Shown here piece by piece: positions 30,893 to 40,676 of a DNA stretch of 64,000 nucleotides (positions are counted from its first letter, which is position 1; every line of letters begins with the position of its first letter). Location of the stretch: the NCBI GenBank assembly GCA_903832635.1, contig CAILCF010000001.1:124001-188000 (forward strand), given 5' to 3'. The notes below the pieces were generated by a model. That model was not told where the DNA came from. It ran no database searches and saw nothing but the letters and a program-made list of their open reading frames with translations. A program made the position numbers and the translations under genes. This DNA comes from an uncultured bacterium. Lineage in GTDB: Bacteria > Patescibacteriota > Saccharimonadia > Saccharimonadales > Saccharimonadaceae.

Positions 30893-33442
30893 TTATTTTA
30901 GAATTTCAAGTTCGTTGGTGAGGCGTTCAACCAGCGCCTGTTTTTGTTCCAGCTGGGTTTTAGTCTCGTCGACCAGTTCGGCCGGAGCTTTGGCAACGTA
31001 ATTTTCGTTGGCTAATCTGGCTTTGAATGTTTTAATTACAGATTGCGTTTCGGCTAGTCGGACTTCCAGATTTGATTGATGCTCACGCAAAGTTTTTTCG
31101 GAAATGTCCAACCAGGCTTCCCGACCGCTGTTTGCAAGGCGCAGTCCCCTTGCCTGATCAACTACCGTTACATCTTTAAGTTTTGCCATTCGCTTGATAA
31201 CTTCGGCGTTATCCGCAATCAGGCTGTCGTTTTGATACAGTAAACTATAACGTTCGTTGCCAGGCAATTCGTTCGTTACAAACCTGGCTTCTGTAATCAG
31301 GTGTTTTAATCGACTAAATTCAGCAGCGGCAATATCGTCGTAGACACCTTTTTCCGGCCACTGAGTCGTTATTAACAAGCTGTTATGCCAAGTTAAAGTT
31401 TGCCAGATTGTCTCTGTTACAAATGGTGCAAACGGATGCGCGATTTTCAGTGACGTGTCCAGTACCCAGGCCAACATTGCCGAGTTGTCTTGTTGTTTAG
31501 ATGCTTCAATATACCAGTCGGCCACATTATCCCAAATTGCGTGGTACATGGTTTCGCTAGCCTCGGCAAAGCGATAACTTTCGACCATTGATTCAATTTC
31601 GGTAATAGCATCTGACAGTTGACGAATAATCCAATGGTCTGCCAAGGATTTTGGCTCGGGAGCTTTCTTGCGATAGCCATCGCCTAGTTTGTTCTCTGTA
31701 AAGCGTGCAATATTCCATAATTTGTTGCAAAAGTTTCGCCCAGCCAGTACCCGACCAATACCGAAAGCTTGGTTTTGACCGGCACTACGATTGGCGATTA
31801 ATCCCAGTCGTAAAGCATCGGATCCGTATTCGGTCAGGGCTTCAATTGGATTGACGACATTCCCCTTACTTTTGCTCATCTTTTTGCCAATTTCGTCTAA
31901 AATCAGACCATGTAAATAGACGTGTTTAAATGGAACCTTATCTGTCACATATAGTCCCATCATTATCATTCTGGCAACCCAGAAGTACAATATATCACCA
32001 CCGGTTTCCATGACACTGTTGGGATAAAATTTTGATAATTCCCCTTTTGTCAGATAATCAGTCGTAATAAACGGCCATTGACTACTGCTGAACCAAGTAT
32101 CAAACGTGTCTTCTTCTCGCCGATAAATCTTTCCGTCAATCTCGATTGTTTTTTCGTCGACGTCTTCGTTGTATACCCAATCATCAGGGTCGTTGACGTT
32201 TTGAAAAGCCGGTATAGGGATCCCCCACGGTATCTGGCGCGATATATTCCAATCACGCAATTGATCGAAGTAACGGCTTAAGTCACGCGTGCGACTATCT
32301 GGTGTAAATGTTATCTCGCCATCTTCGATGGCCTTTTTGGCTCGTTGAGCCAAAGGTTGAATTTTAATAAACCACTGATCTTTGATTAAAGGTTCGATTG
32401 GCAGACCGCTTTTATAATCATAGCCAACGACATGTTCGTATGGAGTAGTACCCCTCATCAATTCTTGGGCCTGGATTGCAGCAACAGTCTTTTTGCGGGC
32501 TTGTTCAACGGTCAGACCGACAAACTGTTCAGGGACGTTAATCATCGTACCGTCAAAATCGATGACTTGCAGACGTGTCAGGTTGTGACGTTGTGCCATC
32601 TCGAAGTCATTCGGGTCATGCGCTGGTGTAATTTTTACAGCGCCAGTACCGAAGTTAGGGTCAACAAATTCATCGGCAATTACCGGAATTTCACGGTCCG
32701 TTAATGGCAGTAAAACTCGGGTCCCGACAAAATCTTTGTATCGTTTGTCATCCGGATGGACGGCTATCGCCATATCACCGAAAATTGTCTCTGGTCGAGT
32801 GGTCGCAACCACGATTTCACCTATTTTGTCATATGTCGGATAGGCAATATTCCACAAAGTCCCCTTTTCGGTTTTGTGGTCAACTTCAATATCGGCGTAA
32901 CTTGTTCGGTATTTTGTGCTGTAATTTACCATTCGCTCGCCCCTGTAAATCAAGCCTTCGTCCCACATTTTTTTGAACGTTCCGTAAACGGTATCAATCA
33001 CCTTTTTATCCAGCGTGAAAACTAAATCTTTCCAACTGCAACTGACACCCAAGGCCCGCAGTTGCAACTCCATACTCCCCCGCTGTTTATCAACAAAATT
33101 CCATACTTGGCTGTACAGTTGTTCGCGCGAAAAATCAAAACGATTTTTATTCTGTTCGGTCAGTATCTTGTCATAAACGACCCAGGTCTCGAAACCTGCA
33201 TGGTCGGCACCGGGGATATAGACAACATCTCTGCCCTTCATGCGGTAGTACCGCGCCATAATGTCTTCTAGTCCAACAGTCAGAGCATGCCCGATGTGCA
33301 AATTTCCATTGGCATTCGGTGGAGGCATTACGATACTGAATGGCTCGCCCTTCCCTGTTGGCTCAAACGCACCACTTTTTTCCCAGATGGCATAAATATC
33401 CGGTTCGTACTGATTTGGTTCGTATGTTTTGGCTAATTTCAT
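30893..33442 (-). CDS. valS: Valyl-tRNA synthetase
   Basis: An 849-residue class Ia aminoacyl-tRNA synthetase. HIGH is at residues 49-52 (ANGNLHIGHAL) and KMSKS at about 519-523 (GKKMSKSKGN). The editing domain has TTRPETIFGDMA; the anticodon-binding domain follows from about 600, and a C-terminal coiled coil (about 785-849) ends in KQALVERLTNELEILK, as in bacterial ValRS. Length is standard. No ribosome site is visible before the ATG. Confidence 0.97.
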   Translation of the reverse strand: MKLAKTYEPNQYEPDIYAIWEKSGAFEPTGKGEPFSIVMPPPNANGNLHIGHALTVGLEDIMARYYRMKGRDVVYIPGADHAGFETWVVYDKILTEQNKNRFDFSREQLYSQVWNFVDKQRGSMELQLRALGVSCSWKDLVFTLDKKVIDTVYGTFKKMWDEGLIYRGERMVNYSTKYRTSYADIEVDHKTEKGTLWNIAYPTYDKIGEIVVATTRPETIFGDMAIAVHPDDKRYKDFVGTRVLLPLTDREIPVIADEFVDPNFGTGAVKITPAHDPNDFEMAQRHNLTRLQVIDFDGTMINVPEQFVGLTVEQARKKTVAAIQAQELMRGTTPYEHVVGYDYKSGLPIEPLIKDQWFIKIQPLAQRAKKAIEDGEITFTPDSRTRDLSRYFDQLRDWNISRQIPWGIPIPAFQNVNDPDDWVYNEDVDEKTIEIDGKIYRREEDTFDTWFSSSQWPFITTDYLTKGELSKFYPNSVMETGGDILYFWVARMIMMGLYVTDKVPFKHVYLHGLILDEIGKKMSKSKGNVVNPIEALTEYGSDALRLGLIANRSAGQNQAFGIGRVLAGRNFCNKLWNIARFTENKLGDGYRKKAPEPKSLADHWIIRQLSDAITEIESMVESYRFAEASETMYHAIWDNVADWYIEASKQQDNSAMLAWVLDTSLKIAHPFAPFVTETIWQTLTWHNSLLITTQWPEKGVYDDIAAAEFSRLKHLITEARFVTNELPGNERYSLLYQNDSLIADNAEVIKRMAKLKDVTVVDQARGLRLANSGREAWLDISEKTLREHQSNLEVRLAETQSVIKTFKARLANENYVAKAPAELVDETKTQLEQKQALVERLTNELEILK

Positions 33443-33631
33443 TCCGGATGAATCAAACTTTCATATAATATATTCACACGTGAAAAGACAACATATACCC
33501 AAGGTTTTCCCATGAAACCCCTTAAAGTTTTTGCTTTTCCCGCATGTTTGTTTTCACCTTGTATTATATCACAACCATTTAAACTAAAAATAGGTTGTAT
33601 AATAGGGATAGTCCACGGAGGGAACTATAAA

Positions 33632-34627
33632 ATGAGCAAATTGACTTTGGGACACAGCAAATCTGATTGGGATGATTATATTCTTGAAAATGGGGGACAC
33701 CCCTTACAATTATGGGGTTGGGGAGACGCCAAGTCCGTCCACGGCTGGTCAGCTGACCGGTTCTTTATGCACGATGATGACGAAAATATTATTGGTGCCT
33801 CACAGGTGTTATACCGTAAATTACCATGGCCGTTACGCTCGCTAGCATATATTCCGCGCGGTCCGGTCGTCGATGAATCAAATAGGGAAGAGTTGCTCCG
33901 GTCATTGGCTGAATACGTAAAAACCCATCACCATAGCGTAGCGCTGTCGATTGAACCAGATGAAGAAGTATATTCTGTCCCTCAGGGGTGGAAATTATCA
34001 AAAAATCATATTTTACCATCAAAAACTATTATTCTTGATCTGAACAAGTCCGAATCCGAACTGTTGAACGATATGGCTAAAAAAACGCGTCAATATATCC
34101 GTAAATCGTCGGCCGAAGCCATGGAAATCAAACGCGTTCGTACCATGGACGATTTGAATAAATGCTTAGATATTTACCGACTTACAGCTAAACGAGCCAA
34201 ATTCGATCTGCACGATGACCAGTATTACTATGATGTTTTCAGCAAAATGGCTGACTTCTCACAACTGTTCGCCTCTTATGTCGATGGTGAACCGGTTGCC
34301 TTCTTGTGGCTGGCTATCAGTGCTGACACAGCGCTAGAACTCTACGGTGGAATGAATGAAAAGGGACAGGAATTACGAGTTAATTACGCCTTAAAATGGC
34401 ACGCTATCCGAAAATGTCGCGAGTGGGGACTGACCAGATATGATTTTGGTGGGCTGCTGGAAGGCGGCGTTACGACATTCAAAATGGGTTGGGCAGTTGG
34501 CGAAACCGATTTGGCCGGGACTTTTGAAAAACCGCTATCTGCTAAATATGGGGCTTGGCATAGGGGATTACCTCTTGCCAAAAGAACCGTCCGACGAATC
34601 AAAAAACCCTTCAAACGACGAAAATAA
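33632..34627 (+). CDS. FemAB-family aminoacyltransferase, second copy
   Basis: About 331 residues. The ATG at 33632 is chosen because GGAGGGAAC is just upstream; the frame stays open further up without such a signal. It has the family core: YIPRGPVVDE, MAKKTRQYIRKSSAEAMEIKRV (basic motif), LYGGMNEKGQELRVNYALKW and the C-terminal YDFGGLLEGGVTTFKMGW. It should add a bridge residue to lipid II, alongside the copy at 5685, which differs clearly in sequence. The basic tail (TVRRIKKPFKRRK) may touch the membrane. It ends just before a GGACGGACC hairpin shared with the convergent tsaD. Confidence 0.9.
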   Translation: MSKLTLGHSKSDWDDYILENGGHPLQLWGWGDAKSVHGWSADRFFMHDDDENIIGASQVLYRKLPWPLRSLAYIPRGPVVDESNREELLRSLAEYVKTHHHSVALSIEPDEEVYSVPQGWKLSKNHILPSKTIILDLNKSESELLNDMAKKTRQYIRKSSAEAMEIKRVRTMDDLNKCLDIYRLTAKRAKFDLHDDQYYYDVFSKMADFSQLFASYVDGEPVAFLWLAISADTALELYGGMNEKGQELRVNYALKWHAIRKCREWGLTRYDFGGLLEGGVTTFKMGWAVGETDLAGTFEKPLSAKYGAWHRGLPLAKRTVRRIKKPFKRRK

Positions 34628-34645
34628 AAAAGGACGGACCTTTTT
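34626..34645. repeat. REP-like palindrome copy B, also a terminator
   Basis: AAAAAGG-ACGGA-CCTTTTT between convergent femAB and tsaD. The flank CACCTTAGGCTGATG (about 34648-34662) recurs at the 43549 copy. Confidence 0.7.
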
Positions 34646-34682
34646 GACACCTTAGGCTGATGTGTATAATACATCGGGCTAG

Positions 34683-35816
34683 TTACAACGTGGTATTCCA
34701 CGCTGTTTTTGTCATTGATATGCTGGGTTCAACTTCTAATTCAAACGGGTCTGATGGTTCGTTTTTTTGTGAAAAGTAAAAACCAAGGGATGCGATCATG
34801 GCGGCGTTGTCTGTACACAGATTCATTGGGGCGTAATCAATGTTAATAGGAATTCTATCGGATAAAATTCGACGCAGTTCCTGGTTGGCAGCAACACCGC
34901 CGGCAATAACGACTGATTTGGGTTTATAGTCGTTAAACGCCTTTTCGGTCTGGTCAACCAGGGTTTCGATAGCGATTCGTTGGAAGCTGGCGGCAAAATC
35001 ATTGCGCTTACGCTCGTCTAGACGCTCTGCAAGCCCTGTTGAGGGGAAAGTAAAGTCAACGCCCACTTCACGCTGGACAGCCCTTAGCGTGGCTGTTTTA
35101 AGGCCACTGAACGAAAAATCGTATTTTCCTGATAATTTTGATTTTGGAAGTTTGTAGGCAAGGGGGTTGCCAACCAATGCAGCTTTGGCAATTGATGGTC
35201 CGCCGGGATAGGGAAGTCCGATAATTTTTGCAACCTTGTCAAAAGCTTCACCAACTGCATCGTCGCAGGTTTGGCCGATTAATTCATAGTTACCATGATC
35301 GTGGAATAATACCAGTTGGCTGTGTCCGCCACTGACAATCAGGGCCAGCATAGGGAAAGATGGAGCGGAATGAAGTGTTATTGGAATTTTGCTATTAGCT
35401 ATTGGCTTGCTCTTGCCATCTTCCATATTCCATTTGCCATTTGCCACTTCAGTTATGAAGTTAGCGTAAACATGGGCTTCGACGTGATGCACCGGATAAA
35501 TCGGCTTGTTATGCAGAACAGCCAATGTTCGCGCCGCCAGCATGCCGATTAACAAACTGCCAATCAAGCCAGGGGCGTAGGTGACAGCAATAGCGTCAAT
35601 ATCATCCCAAGTACAATTTGCATCTGTTAACGCTTGGTTGATAACAGGATTGATTACTTCGATATGACTGCGTGCCGCCACTTCGGGTACAACCCCACCA
35701 TAAACAGCGTGAATGTCGATTTGCGAGACAATCACATTAGACAGCAGTTTTCTGCCATCCTGCACCACAGACGCTGCAGTTTCATCGCAACTAGTTTCAA
35801 TTCCCAGTATTTTCAT
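34683..35816 (-). CDS. tsaD: tRNA threonylcarbamoyladenosine transferase TsaD, with an inserted repeat
   Basis: About 377 residues from the ATG at 35816 (MKILGIETSCDETAAS), the usual start; an upstream in-frame ATG at 35873 would add 19 residues encoded by a palindrome. TsaD transfers the threonylcarbamoyl group to A37 of tRNAs reading ANN codons. It has HHVEAH (metal ligands), SGGHSQL, DDAVGEAFDKVAKIIGLPYPGG and FSFSGLKTATL. Between HHVEAH and MLALIVSGGH there is an extra stretch of roughly 26 residues (ANGKWNMEDGKSKPIANSK and following) that corresponds to a dispersed DNA repeat. Confidence 0.93.
   Translation of the reverse strand: MKILGIETSCDETAASVVQDGRKLLSNVIVSQIDIHAVYGGVVPEVAARSHIEVINPVINQALTDANCTWDDIDAIAVTYAPGLIGSLLIGMLAARTLAVLHNKPIYPVHHVEAHVYANFITEVANGKWNMEDGKSKPIANSKIPITLHSAPSFPMLALIVSGGHSQLVLFHDHGNYELIGQTCDDAVGEAFDKVAKIIGLPYPGGPSIAKAALVGNPLAYKLPKSKLSGKYDFSFSGLKTATLRAVQREVGVDFTFPSTGLAERLDERKRNDFAASFQRIAIETLVDQTEKAFNDYKPKSVVIAGGVAANQELRRILSDRIPINIDYAPMNLCTDNAAMIASLGFYFSQKNEPSDPFELEVEPSISMTKTAWNTTL
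35381..35455 (-). repeat. Dispersed repeat inserted in frame in tsaD
   Basis: The minus strand shares GAATATGGAAGATGGC and AGCTAATAGC-AAATTC-AATA with the intergenic copy at 44283-44362. Here the frame is kept, adding about 26 codons at a surface loop of TsaD. Confidence 0.7.
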
Positions 35817-35869
35817 CCCGTTAGAAATCCAATCATTACTAAATTTGTACCCCGTGTTTCTAACGGGAT
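35815..35869. repeat. 13-bp inverted repeat overlapping the tsaD start
   Basis: ATCCCGTTAGAAA (35815-35827) and TTTCTAACGGGAT (35857-35869) are perfect inverted repeats spaced by 29 bases. The left arm includes part of the tsaD ATG. If translated, it reads NPVRN...ISNG. Confidence 0.7.
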
Positions 35870-35958
35870 TCATCTGTTATATTTTAGCACAAATATGATT
35901 GCTTATAATTAGCTTAGTGTGTAGTATAAGATTACATTAGTTTAATACGTTTTTTTAT

Positions 35959-38634
35959 ATGTTAGTTAAAAATTTTAGTAAACGATATCTATTAACCACA
36001 CTTATATTTTTTGGGGCATTAGTTTTTGTTTATTTATTATTTTCATCAAACGTAAGTGCTGAAACACCGAATAAATCCTGGTCATGGAGCTCTGGCAACC
36101 CAGTTATTTTTGCTTCAAATCCAATCACAGACATGACTTCATCTTTGTGCCCAATTCCTTACCAACTGAAAAATATCGATGGTGAATATGAAAAAAAGAA
36201 AGTATGTGTGACAGCTGGATCATCTGCGGGAAAAGTAAACTTTGGGACAGCTACATACGATTCCTGGAAAGGCTTTGTAAGGCTTGTAAGTTTTAAATTT
36301 GATAATAAAATGTACCCTTTCTATGGACCTTGTGATGGATATGACAGCTGTTTGTACTTGCCGGGCAGTGATACGTTGGTTACAAAGCAAAATTTGATTA
36401 ATGGATATGTCCGTTCTCTTGTTGTATATAAAAATTTTACAAATCGCTTAATCAAAGTGAGAAATGGACTGTCAACAGAATACAATTTTAACTCAACTAA
36501 CCCAGAATATATTTTTCAAAATAACAGAGCTTACGCTTGGCCTATTGGAGGTTTCGGTGCATCGGATGACGGAAAATGGCTAGCAGTTGAGTTCAGGGGT
36601 CGTGGGATAGGGTTGTTGAATGTCGAAACGCTTGAAATGAAACGTATGTCCACTATGTTATTTAGTTACGGTACCGGCTATGACCCGACAAGCGAGATTG
36701 CTGTCAGCAATGGCGGCAAACAAGTTGCAGTTATGGGAATAAATGCAGGTTTAGCAGTGTTTGATGTAAATTCTGAATGCGGTGATAATGCGGACGATAC
36801 GAAAATGGCTGATATTCTCCCTATCCCGTCGCCATGCAAACAGGCATCGATAGATGTAAGCAAATTAATAAACAGGTTTTATGCGGCGACTAGCCCCAGG
36901 TTCAGTGACGATGGCGGTGAGTTGAACTTTTATGCAATACCCTATGAAGGTGAATCACGAGAAATAACTTTGCGAGCAGCTGGAAATGTCGGCCGGAAAT
37001 TAGACTATCTGGCACTAGGTGATTCTTTTACAAGCGGCGAAGGTGAAACAGATGACAAATATTACGCACCAGGCACAAATGACCAGTTCGAAAAATGTCA
37101 TTTAAGTACCAGGTCATATCCTTATCTATTGGCTGGTTTGGCGGGGATTAAACCTGATTTAATGAAAAGTGTAGCGTGTTCCGGGGCAACAACTGGGGAT
37201 GTAGTGGGCAGCGAAATTGATTATTGGGGACAAATAGATAGGTTAGGAGTTAAGGGTTTACAATTATCTAAAGAAGAGAGGGTGCTCAGTCAGACACAAG
37301 CAAAGTACACATATATTCCTGGTCGAGTCCATCAAGAAACCTTCGTCAAAGATAATTATTCAAAAGTTATAACAATTGGCATAGGAGGCAACGATGCAGG
37401 TCTTGTCAGTAAACTGACGGCTTGTGCCAGCCCCTGGTCAACTTGTGATTGGGCTAGTGATCCAAAAAAGAAAGAACAAACTGCGGTAGAAATTAAAAAT
37501 ATTTTTGATAAATTAGTTAAAACTTATAAAAAAATCCATGAGGATTCACTGAGTTCCAAAATATATGTAATTGGTTACCCGAATATTATTGATCCAAATG
37601 GTAATTGTGATTATGTTACCACCCAATCTCTCGACGAAACTGAAAGGTATTTTATATATGAAAGCGTGAACTATTTGAATCAAGTTATGTCGGCAGCTGC
37701 AAAATCAGCTGGTGTAAAATTTATTGATATTCAAGATAGCTATGGTAACCAGACCTTATGCGGGAGTAAGTCGCCTAATGCTAATAACGGGATTAGGACA
37801 GGTGATGACAACAACGTAGTGAATGATTCTGAATGGTTTCGATTCATCGGAAATGAGGGTTTTCATCCAAATTCAATTGGCCATAGTTTAATCGCCAATT
37901 CTATACATAAATCAATCGATGATTTGCTAGGTTATGACTATTGCAGTGACAGAACCGTTATATGCCCAGATGAATCCGTGAAAGTTCCGGAACCATCAAC
38001 CTATTGGATACCCAAAAATTACCATAACTATCCTACTCAACAAATCGCAAATTTTGTATATGATCACGAGGGCAGTCCAGACAATAGACAAAAAGATTTG
38101 ACACTTGACAGATATTCATTATCTCCTGATTCTCTAGTAAATATTGAGGTAACGTCGGACCCAATTTCTCTAGGTAATTTTACCGCAGCGGGTGATGGGT
38201 CTCTAAATGTAAGTGTCAATTTACCAATTGGTTTAGCCGAAGGTTACCACACTGTTCATCTGTATGGAACCTCCTACTCCGGGGATCCAATTGAGCTGTA
38301 CCAAGTTATCAAATATTCCAAACCAGTGAAAATGGTAGAAAAACAAATGACGAACAGGTCTATGAACACTCCGCTAAGCATTAATATTGCTCGACCGGCA
38401 GTAAAAAATAACATCAACACAGCAGACAGTAACCTTGAATCTTCTGATTATTCATCAAATTCCGCGGTAAAAGGAGATTCCGTTGTTGTCGGTGCGATTA
38501 ATCGCACAAAAACAGCTGGCATTCACGATTCAAATGTCCCTAAGAAGTCTGGACAAACTTTCATTTTTGCTGTTGTTATATTAATCTCTGCAATAATTGC
38601 GATAGTCTCTATAAAAATTAATAAGCGAAAATAG
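35959..38634 (+). CDS. Surface-anchored SGNH/GDSL-type hydrolase
   Basis: An 891-residue exported protein. Residues 1-33 are a signal peptide, and the last 25 residues hold a membrane helix and basic tail (IIAIVSIKINKRK). Residues 35-345 form a beta-rich region with propeller-like repeats (GKWLAVEFRG, GKQVAVMGI). The SGNH hydrolase domain spans about 348-645: block I ALGDSFTSGEGE (about 352), block III GIGGNDAG (about 475) and block V GFHPNSIGH (about 634) give the catalytic Ser, Gly/Asn and His. A small Ig-like domain follows. It probably removes ester groups from surface glycans or host lipids. Confidence 0.82.
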   Translation: MLVKNFSKRYLLTTLIFFGALVFVYLLFSSNVSAETPNKSWSWSSGNPVIFASNPITDMTSSLCPIPYQLKNIDGEYEKKKVCVTAGSSAGKVNFGTATYDSWKGFVRLVSFKFDNKMYPFYGPCDGYDSCLYLPGSDTLVTKQNLINGYVRSLVVYKNFTNRLIKVRNGLSTEYNFNSTNPEYIFQNNRAYAWPIGGFGASDDGKWLAVEFRGRGIGLLNVETLEMKRMSTMLFSYGTGYDPTSEIAVSNGGKQVAVMGINAGLAVFDVNSECGDNADDTKMADILPIPSPCKQASIDVSKLINRFYAATSPRFSDDGGELNFYAIPYEGESREITLRAAGNVGRKLDYLALGDSFTSGEGETDDKYYAPGTNDQFEKCHLSTRSYPYLLAGLAGIKPDLMKSVACSGATTGDVVGSEIDYWGQIDRLGVKGLQLSKEERVLSQTQAKYTYIPGRVHQETFVKDNYSKVITIGIGGNDAGLVSKLTACASPWSTCDWASDPKKKEQTAVEIKNIFDKLVKTYKKIHEDSLSSKIYVIGYPNIIDPNGNCDYVTTQSLDETERYFIYESVNYLNQVMSAAAKSAGVKFIDIQDSYGNQTLCGSKSPNANNGIRTGDDNNVVNDSEWFRFIGNEGFHPNSIGHSLIANSIHKSIDDLLGYDYCSDRTVICPDESVKVPEPSTYWIPKNYHNYPTQQIANFVYDHEGSPDNRQKDLTLDRYSLSPDSLVNIEVTSDPISLGNFTAAGDGSLNVSVNLPIGLAEGYHTVHLYGTSYSGDPIELYQVIKYSKPVKMVEKQMTNRSMNTPLSINIARPAVKNNINTADSNLESSDYSSNSAVKGDSVVVGAINRTKTAGIHDSNVPKKSGQTFIFAVVILISAIIAIVSIKINKRK

Positions 38635-38639
38635 CAACC

Positions 38640-39611
38640 CTACTCTGGAATTAACATACTGGTATTTTGAACAAGCTCGTACCAAGGCTGCCTTGCCGTA
38701 TCGTCACAACGAATACTTATGACTACATCGCCAATGCTATCAATCAATATTGTGCCGTACGAATCATAGTTTTTATCTCTGTTTTTACTACTTTGATTAA
38801 CTTCAAAAAGATATCGACATTCTATTTTCGAAGATGTTTCTGCATAGTGTTTCTCAGTACTACTAACTACGAAATTTTTACCAAAATCGCTCGGCATCTC
38901 GGGGTCTAACTCTGTCTTTTGTTTTAGGGTCTGATTTTTATCAACAATGGGATAATATTTTGCTTGGAGGCTGTTAATTTCTTCAACGGATGTAACGGTT
39001 TTTTGAGTAGATATTGAGACTATGCAATTATACGTACCGTCTGGCATCCATCCGGATGCATTCGGACTACATACGGTTTTATAATTCCAATTATCTACTC
39101 CGTTCGAAGCTGTCTTCAGATTATTATAAACTCCATGCATTTGTGTATCTAGAGTAGTGAATTTATCGTGATTCAAATTATCAAAAATCGGATTTGTTAC
39201 CACCAGCCATAATATACCTAAAATCAAGGTGGCTAACGGCGCGATAACAGCTACCAAGATAATTCTAGCTAATATTTTTACAACCTCTCTGGTTGAGTTT
39301 ATTTTTTTAACTGTTACTACACGTTTTTTTACAAGTCTATGCAAATATCTCGAATCAATAATCCACGAGGTTATTGTCGCAATAAGTACTATTACACATA
39401 GCCAGATTGGCATGGTGGGACTGGAAATATCAGATTTATTTGTAAAAAAACATATGGCGTAAATGGTAGCCACAGCGATAACCAGCAATGGAATTCTTAT
39501 GGTCGTTATGCTATAACCAAAACGCGATGAAAGCCTAAATAACAAAAATATAACGCCTAGAATTAGGGGTGAGAAAATAACAAAAAACAGTAGAACAAAG
39601 CCTTCAAGCAT
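38640..39611 (-). CDS. Hypothetical membrane protein with an extracytoplasmic domain
   Basis: About 323 residues; the ATG at 39611 follows GGAGGAG. Four hydrophobic segments lie in the first 160 residues, followed by an extracytoplasmic domain with Cys residues (YKTVCSP, TYNCIVS, KIECRYLF, ISIRCDD) that could form disulfides. The N-terminal third of that domain (TTLDTQMHGVYNNLKTASNG) looks helical. It is convergent with the SGNH hydrolase, 5 bases apart. Function unknown. Confidence 0.65.
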   Translation of the reverse strand: MLEGFVLLFFVIFSPLILGVIFLLFRLSSRFGYSITTIRIPLLVIAVATIYAICFFTNKSDISSPTMPIWLCVIVLIATITSWIIDSRYLHRLVKKRVVTVKKINSTREVVKILARIILVAVIAPLATLILGILWLVVTNPIFDNLNHDKFTTLDTQMHGVYNNLKTASNGVDNWNYKTVCSPNASGWMPDGTYNCIVSISTQKTVTSVEEINSLQAKYYPIVDKNQTLKQKTELDPEMPSDFGKNFVVSSTEKHYAETSSKIECRYLFEVNQSSKNRDKNYDSYGTILIDSIGDVVISIRCDDTARQPWYELVQNTSMLIPE

Positions 39612-39717
39612 CAAACTCCTCCGAATTTATATTTTGCCACAAAGCTGTTTGTGTTTATAACCATTCACTTAATATAACATGAGATAGAGCTTTATGAGTA
39701 GTAACATTCAATGATAG

Positions 39718-39752
39718 TTATCCCCAGAAAGGTCCGTCCTTTCTGTGGATAA
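39718..39752. repeat. REP-like palindrome copy C
   Basis: TTATCCCCAGAAAGG-TCCGT-CCTTTCTGTGGATAA, a 15-bp stem with one mismatch. The right arm ends in a perfect DnaA-box-like TGTGGATAA; the left has one change. Confidence 0.75.
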
Positions 39753-39763
39753 AAAAGAAAATA

Positions 39764-39823
39764 GGGGCGGGGACGGGTCAATGAAGACCCCGTCCCGCCC
39801 CTTGATGCCGAGCTAAACTCGGC
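39764..39823 (-). terminator. Double GC-rich terminator
   Basis: GGGGCGGG...CCCGCCCC (39764-39801) and GCCGAG/CTCGGC with loop CTAAA (39807-39823) end the minus-strand pair 40676-39823; the second overlaps the stop of the small gene. Confidence 0.6.
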
Positions 39824-40020
39824 TACCTCCAGAAGCTAGTACTGGAAGCGCTGCCACCGACCGTGATGAACACGACGGCGAAGCCGAAGACGGCTATGCC
39901 CGTAAGCACCCACAGGAAGGTGGAGAGCCCACGCTTGTGCCTTCTGTGTGCGATGATTGCTCCTGCTCCGAAGAGGAAGGGGGCGATCAGTAGCGCTATG
40001 CCGAAGGGTGTGATGCTCAT
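39823..40020 (-). CDS. Small two-helix membrane protein
   Basis: About 65 residues from the ATG at 40020, which shares its A with the TGA of the upstream secreted-protein gene (TGATG), so it is translationally coupled; GGAGGTGG lies 8 bases upstream. Two helices (about 5-22 and 36-58) are separated by a very basic loop (AHRRHKRG). GC-rich codons match its partner. It could anchor or protect the secreted protein, but no sequence evidence shows this. Confidence 0.65.
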   Translation of the reverse strand: MSITPFGIALLIAPFLFGAGAIIAHRRHKRGLSTFLWVLTGIAVFGFAVVFITVGGSASSTSFWR

Positions 40021-40676
40021 CACATCGTCCACCTCCACCAGAACCTGCCGTTACCTTGCAGCTTGTATTCATGGGTGATATCCATGTTGCCATAGATACC
40101 ATACTTCATGATCGCCTGCTTGACGTGCATGACGACGGACGTATACCAACCACCAGTGGCTTTCCCATTCCAGGCGAACGCCCACTGCTGACCCCAGTCC
40201 CTTGTCATCGTGCAACTTGTTGCTGGGATCCGGAAGTCTACCTGTAGCGTCGGTTCGTAACGCGTGTGTGTCTGAACGATGCCGTTGCTCCACGAGAAGT
40301 GCACACCACTTGTGACTGAGTAGACCTTGATGCCGAGGATGCTGTAAACCACGGTCGTCACGTGCGCGTCTGCACTGCCTGACGACGTAGCGGTTCCACC
40401 CCAACCTAGATCTGTTGATGACATCGGTGTGATGTTCCCCGTCGTGGCGGTCTTTGTCGCACTTATACTGGCCTCCGTGACGGCGTAGTGCCCGTCAGGG
40501 AAGAAAGTCATCTGTGAGTCTGTCGTGGCGAGGAACTGACCGCTGCCACCTGTGGCCGTGTTGGCCGCCGTTGTCAACGGGTTGATCTGCTGTGTGTAGC
40601 TGACCGCTTGCGCGGGGGCCACAACGACGATGCACATAATGGCCATCGTCAGCAATACTGCCAGCTTGGTCTTCAT
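40020..40676 (-). CDS. Secreted protein of unknown function, GC-rich
   Basis: A 218-residue exported protein: signal peptide of about 24 residues with a clear cleavage site (VVVAPAQA-VSYTQQ). The mature part is Thr/Ser/Gly-rich with many aromatic residues (WGQQWAFAWNGKATGGWYTS) and two Cys at most. It looks beta-rich. GGAG lies before the ATG. Its transcript likely starts near 41033 and carries a structured leader of about 360 nt. Its codon use differs from the flanking genes. No family recognised; several Trp residues could bind glycans. Confidence 0.68.
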   Translation of the reverse strand: MKTKLAVLLTMAIMCIVVVAPAQAVSYTQQINPLTTAANTATGGSGQFLATTDSQMTFFPDGHYAVTEASISATKTATTGNITPMSSTDLGWGGTATSSGSADAHVTTVVYSILGIKVYSVTSGVHFSWSNGIVQTHTRYEPTLQVDFRIPATSCTMTRDWGQQWAFAWNGKATGGWYTSVVMHVKQAIMKYGIYGNMDITHEYKLQGNGRFWWRWTM

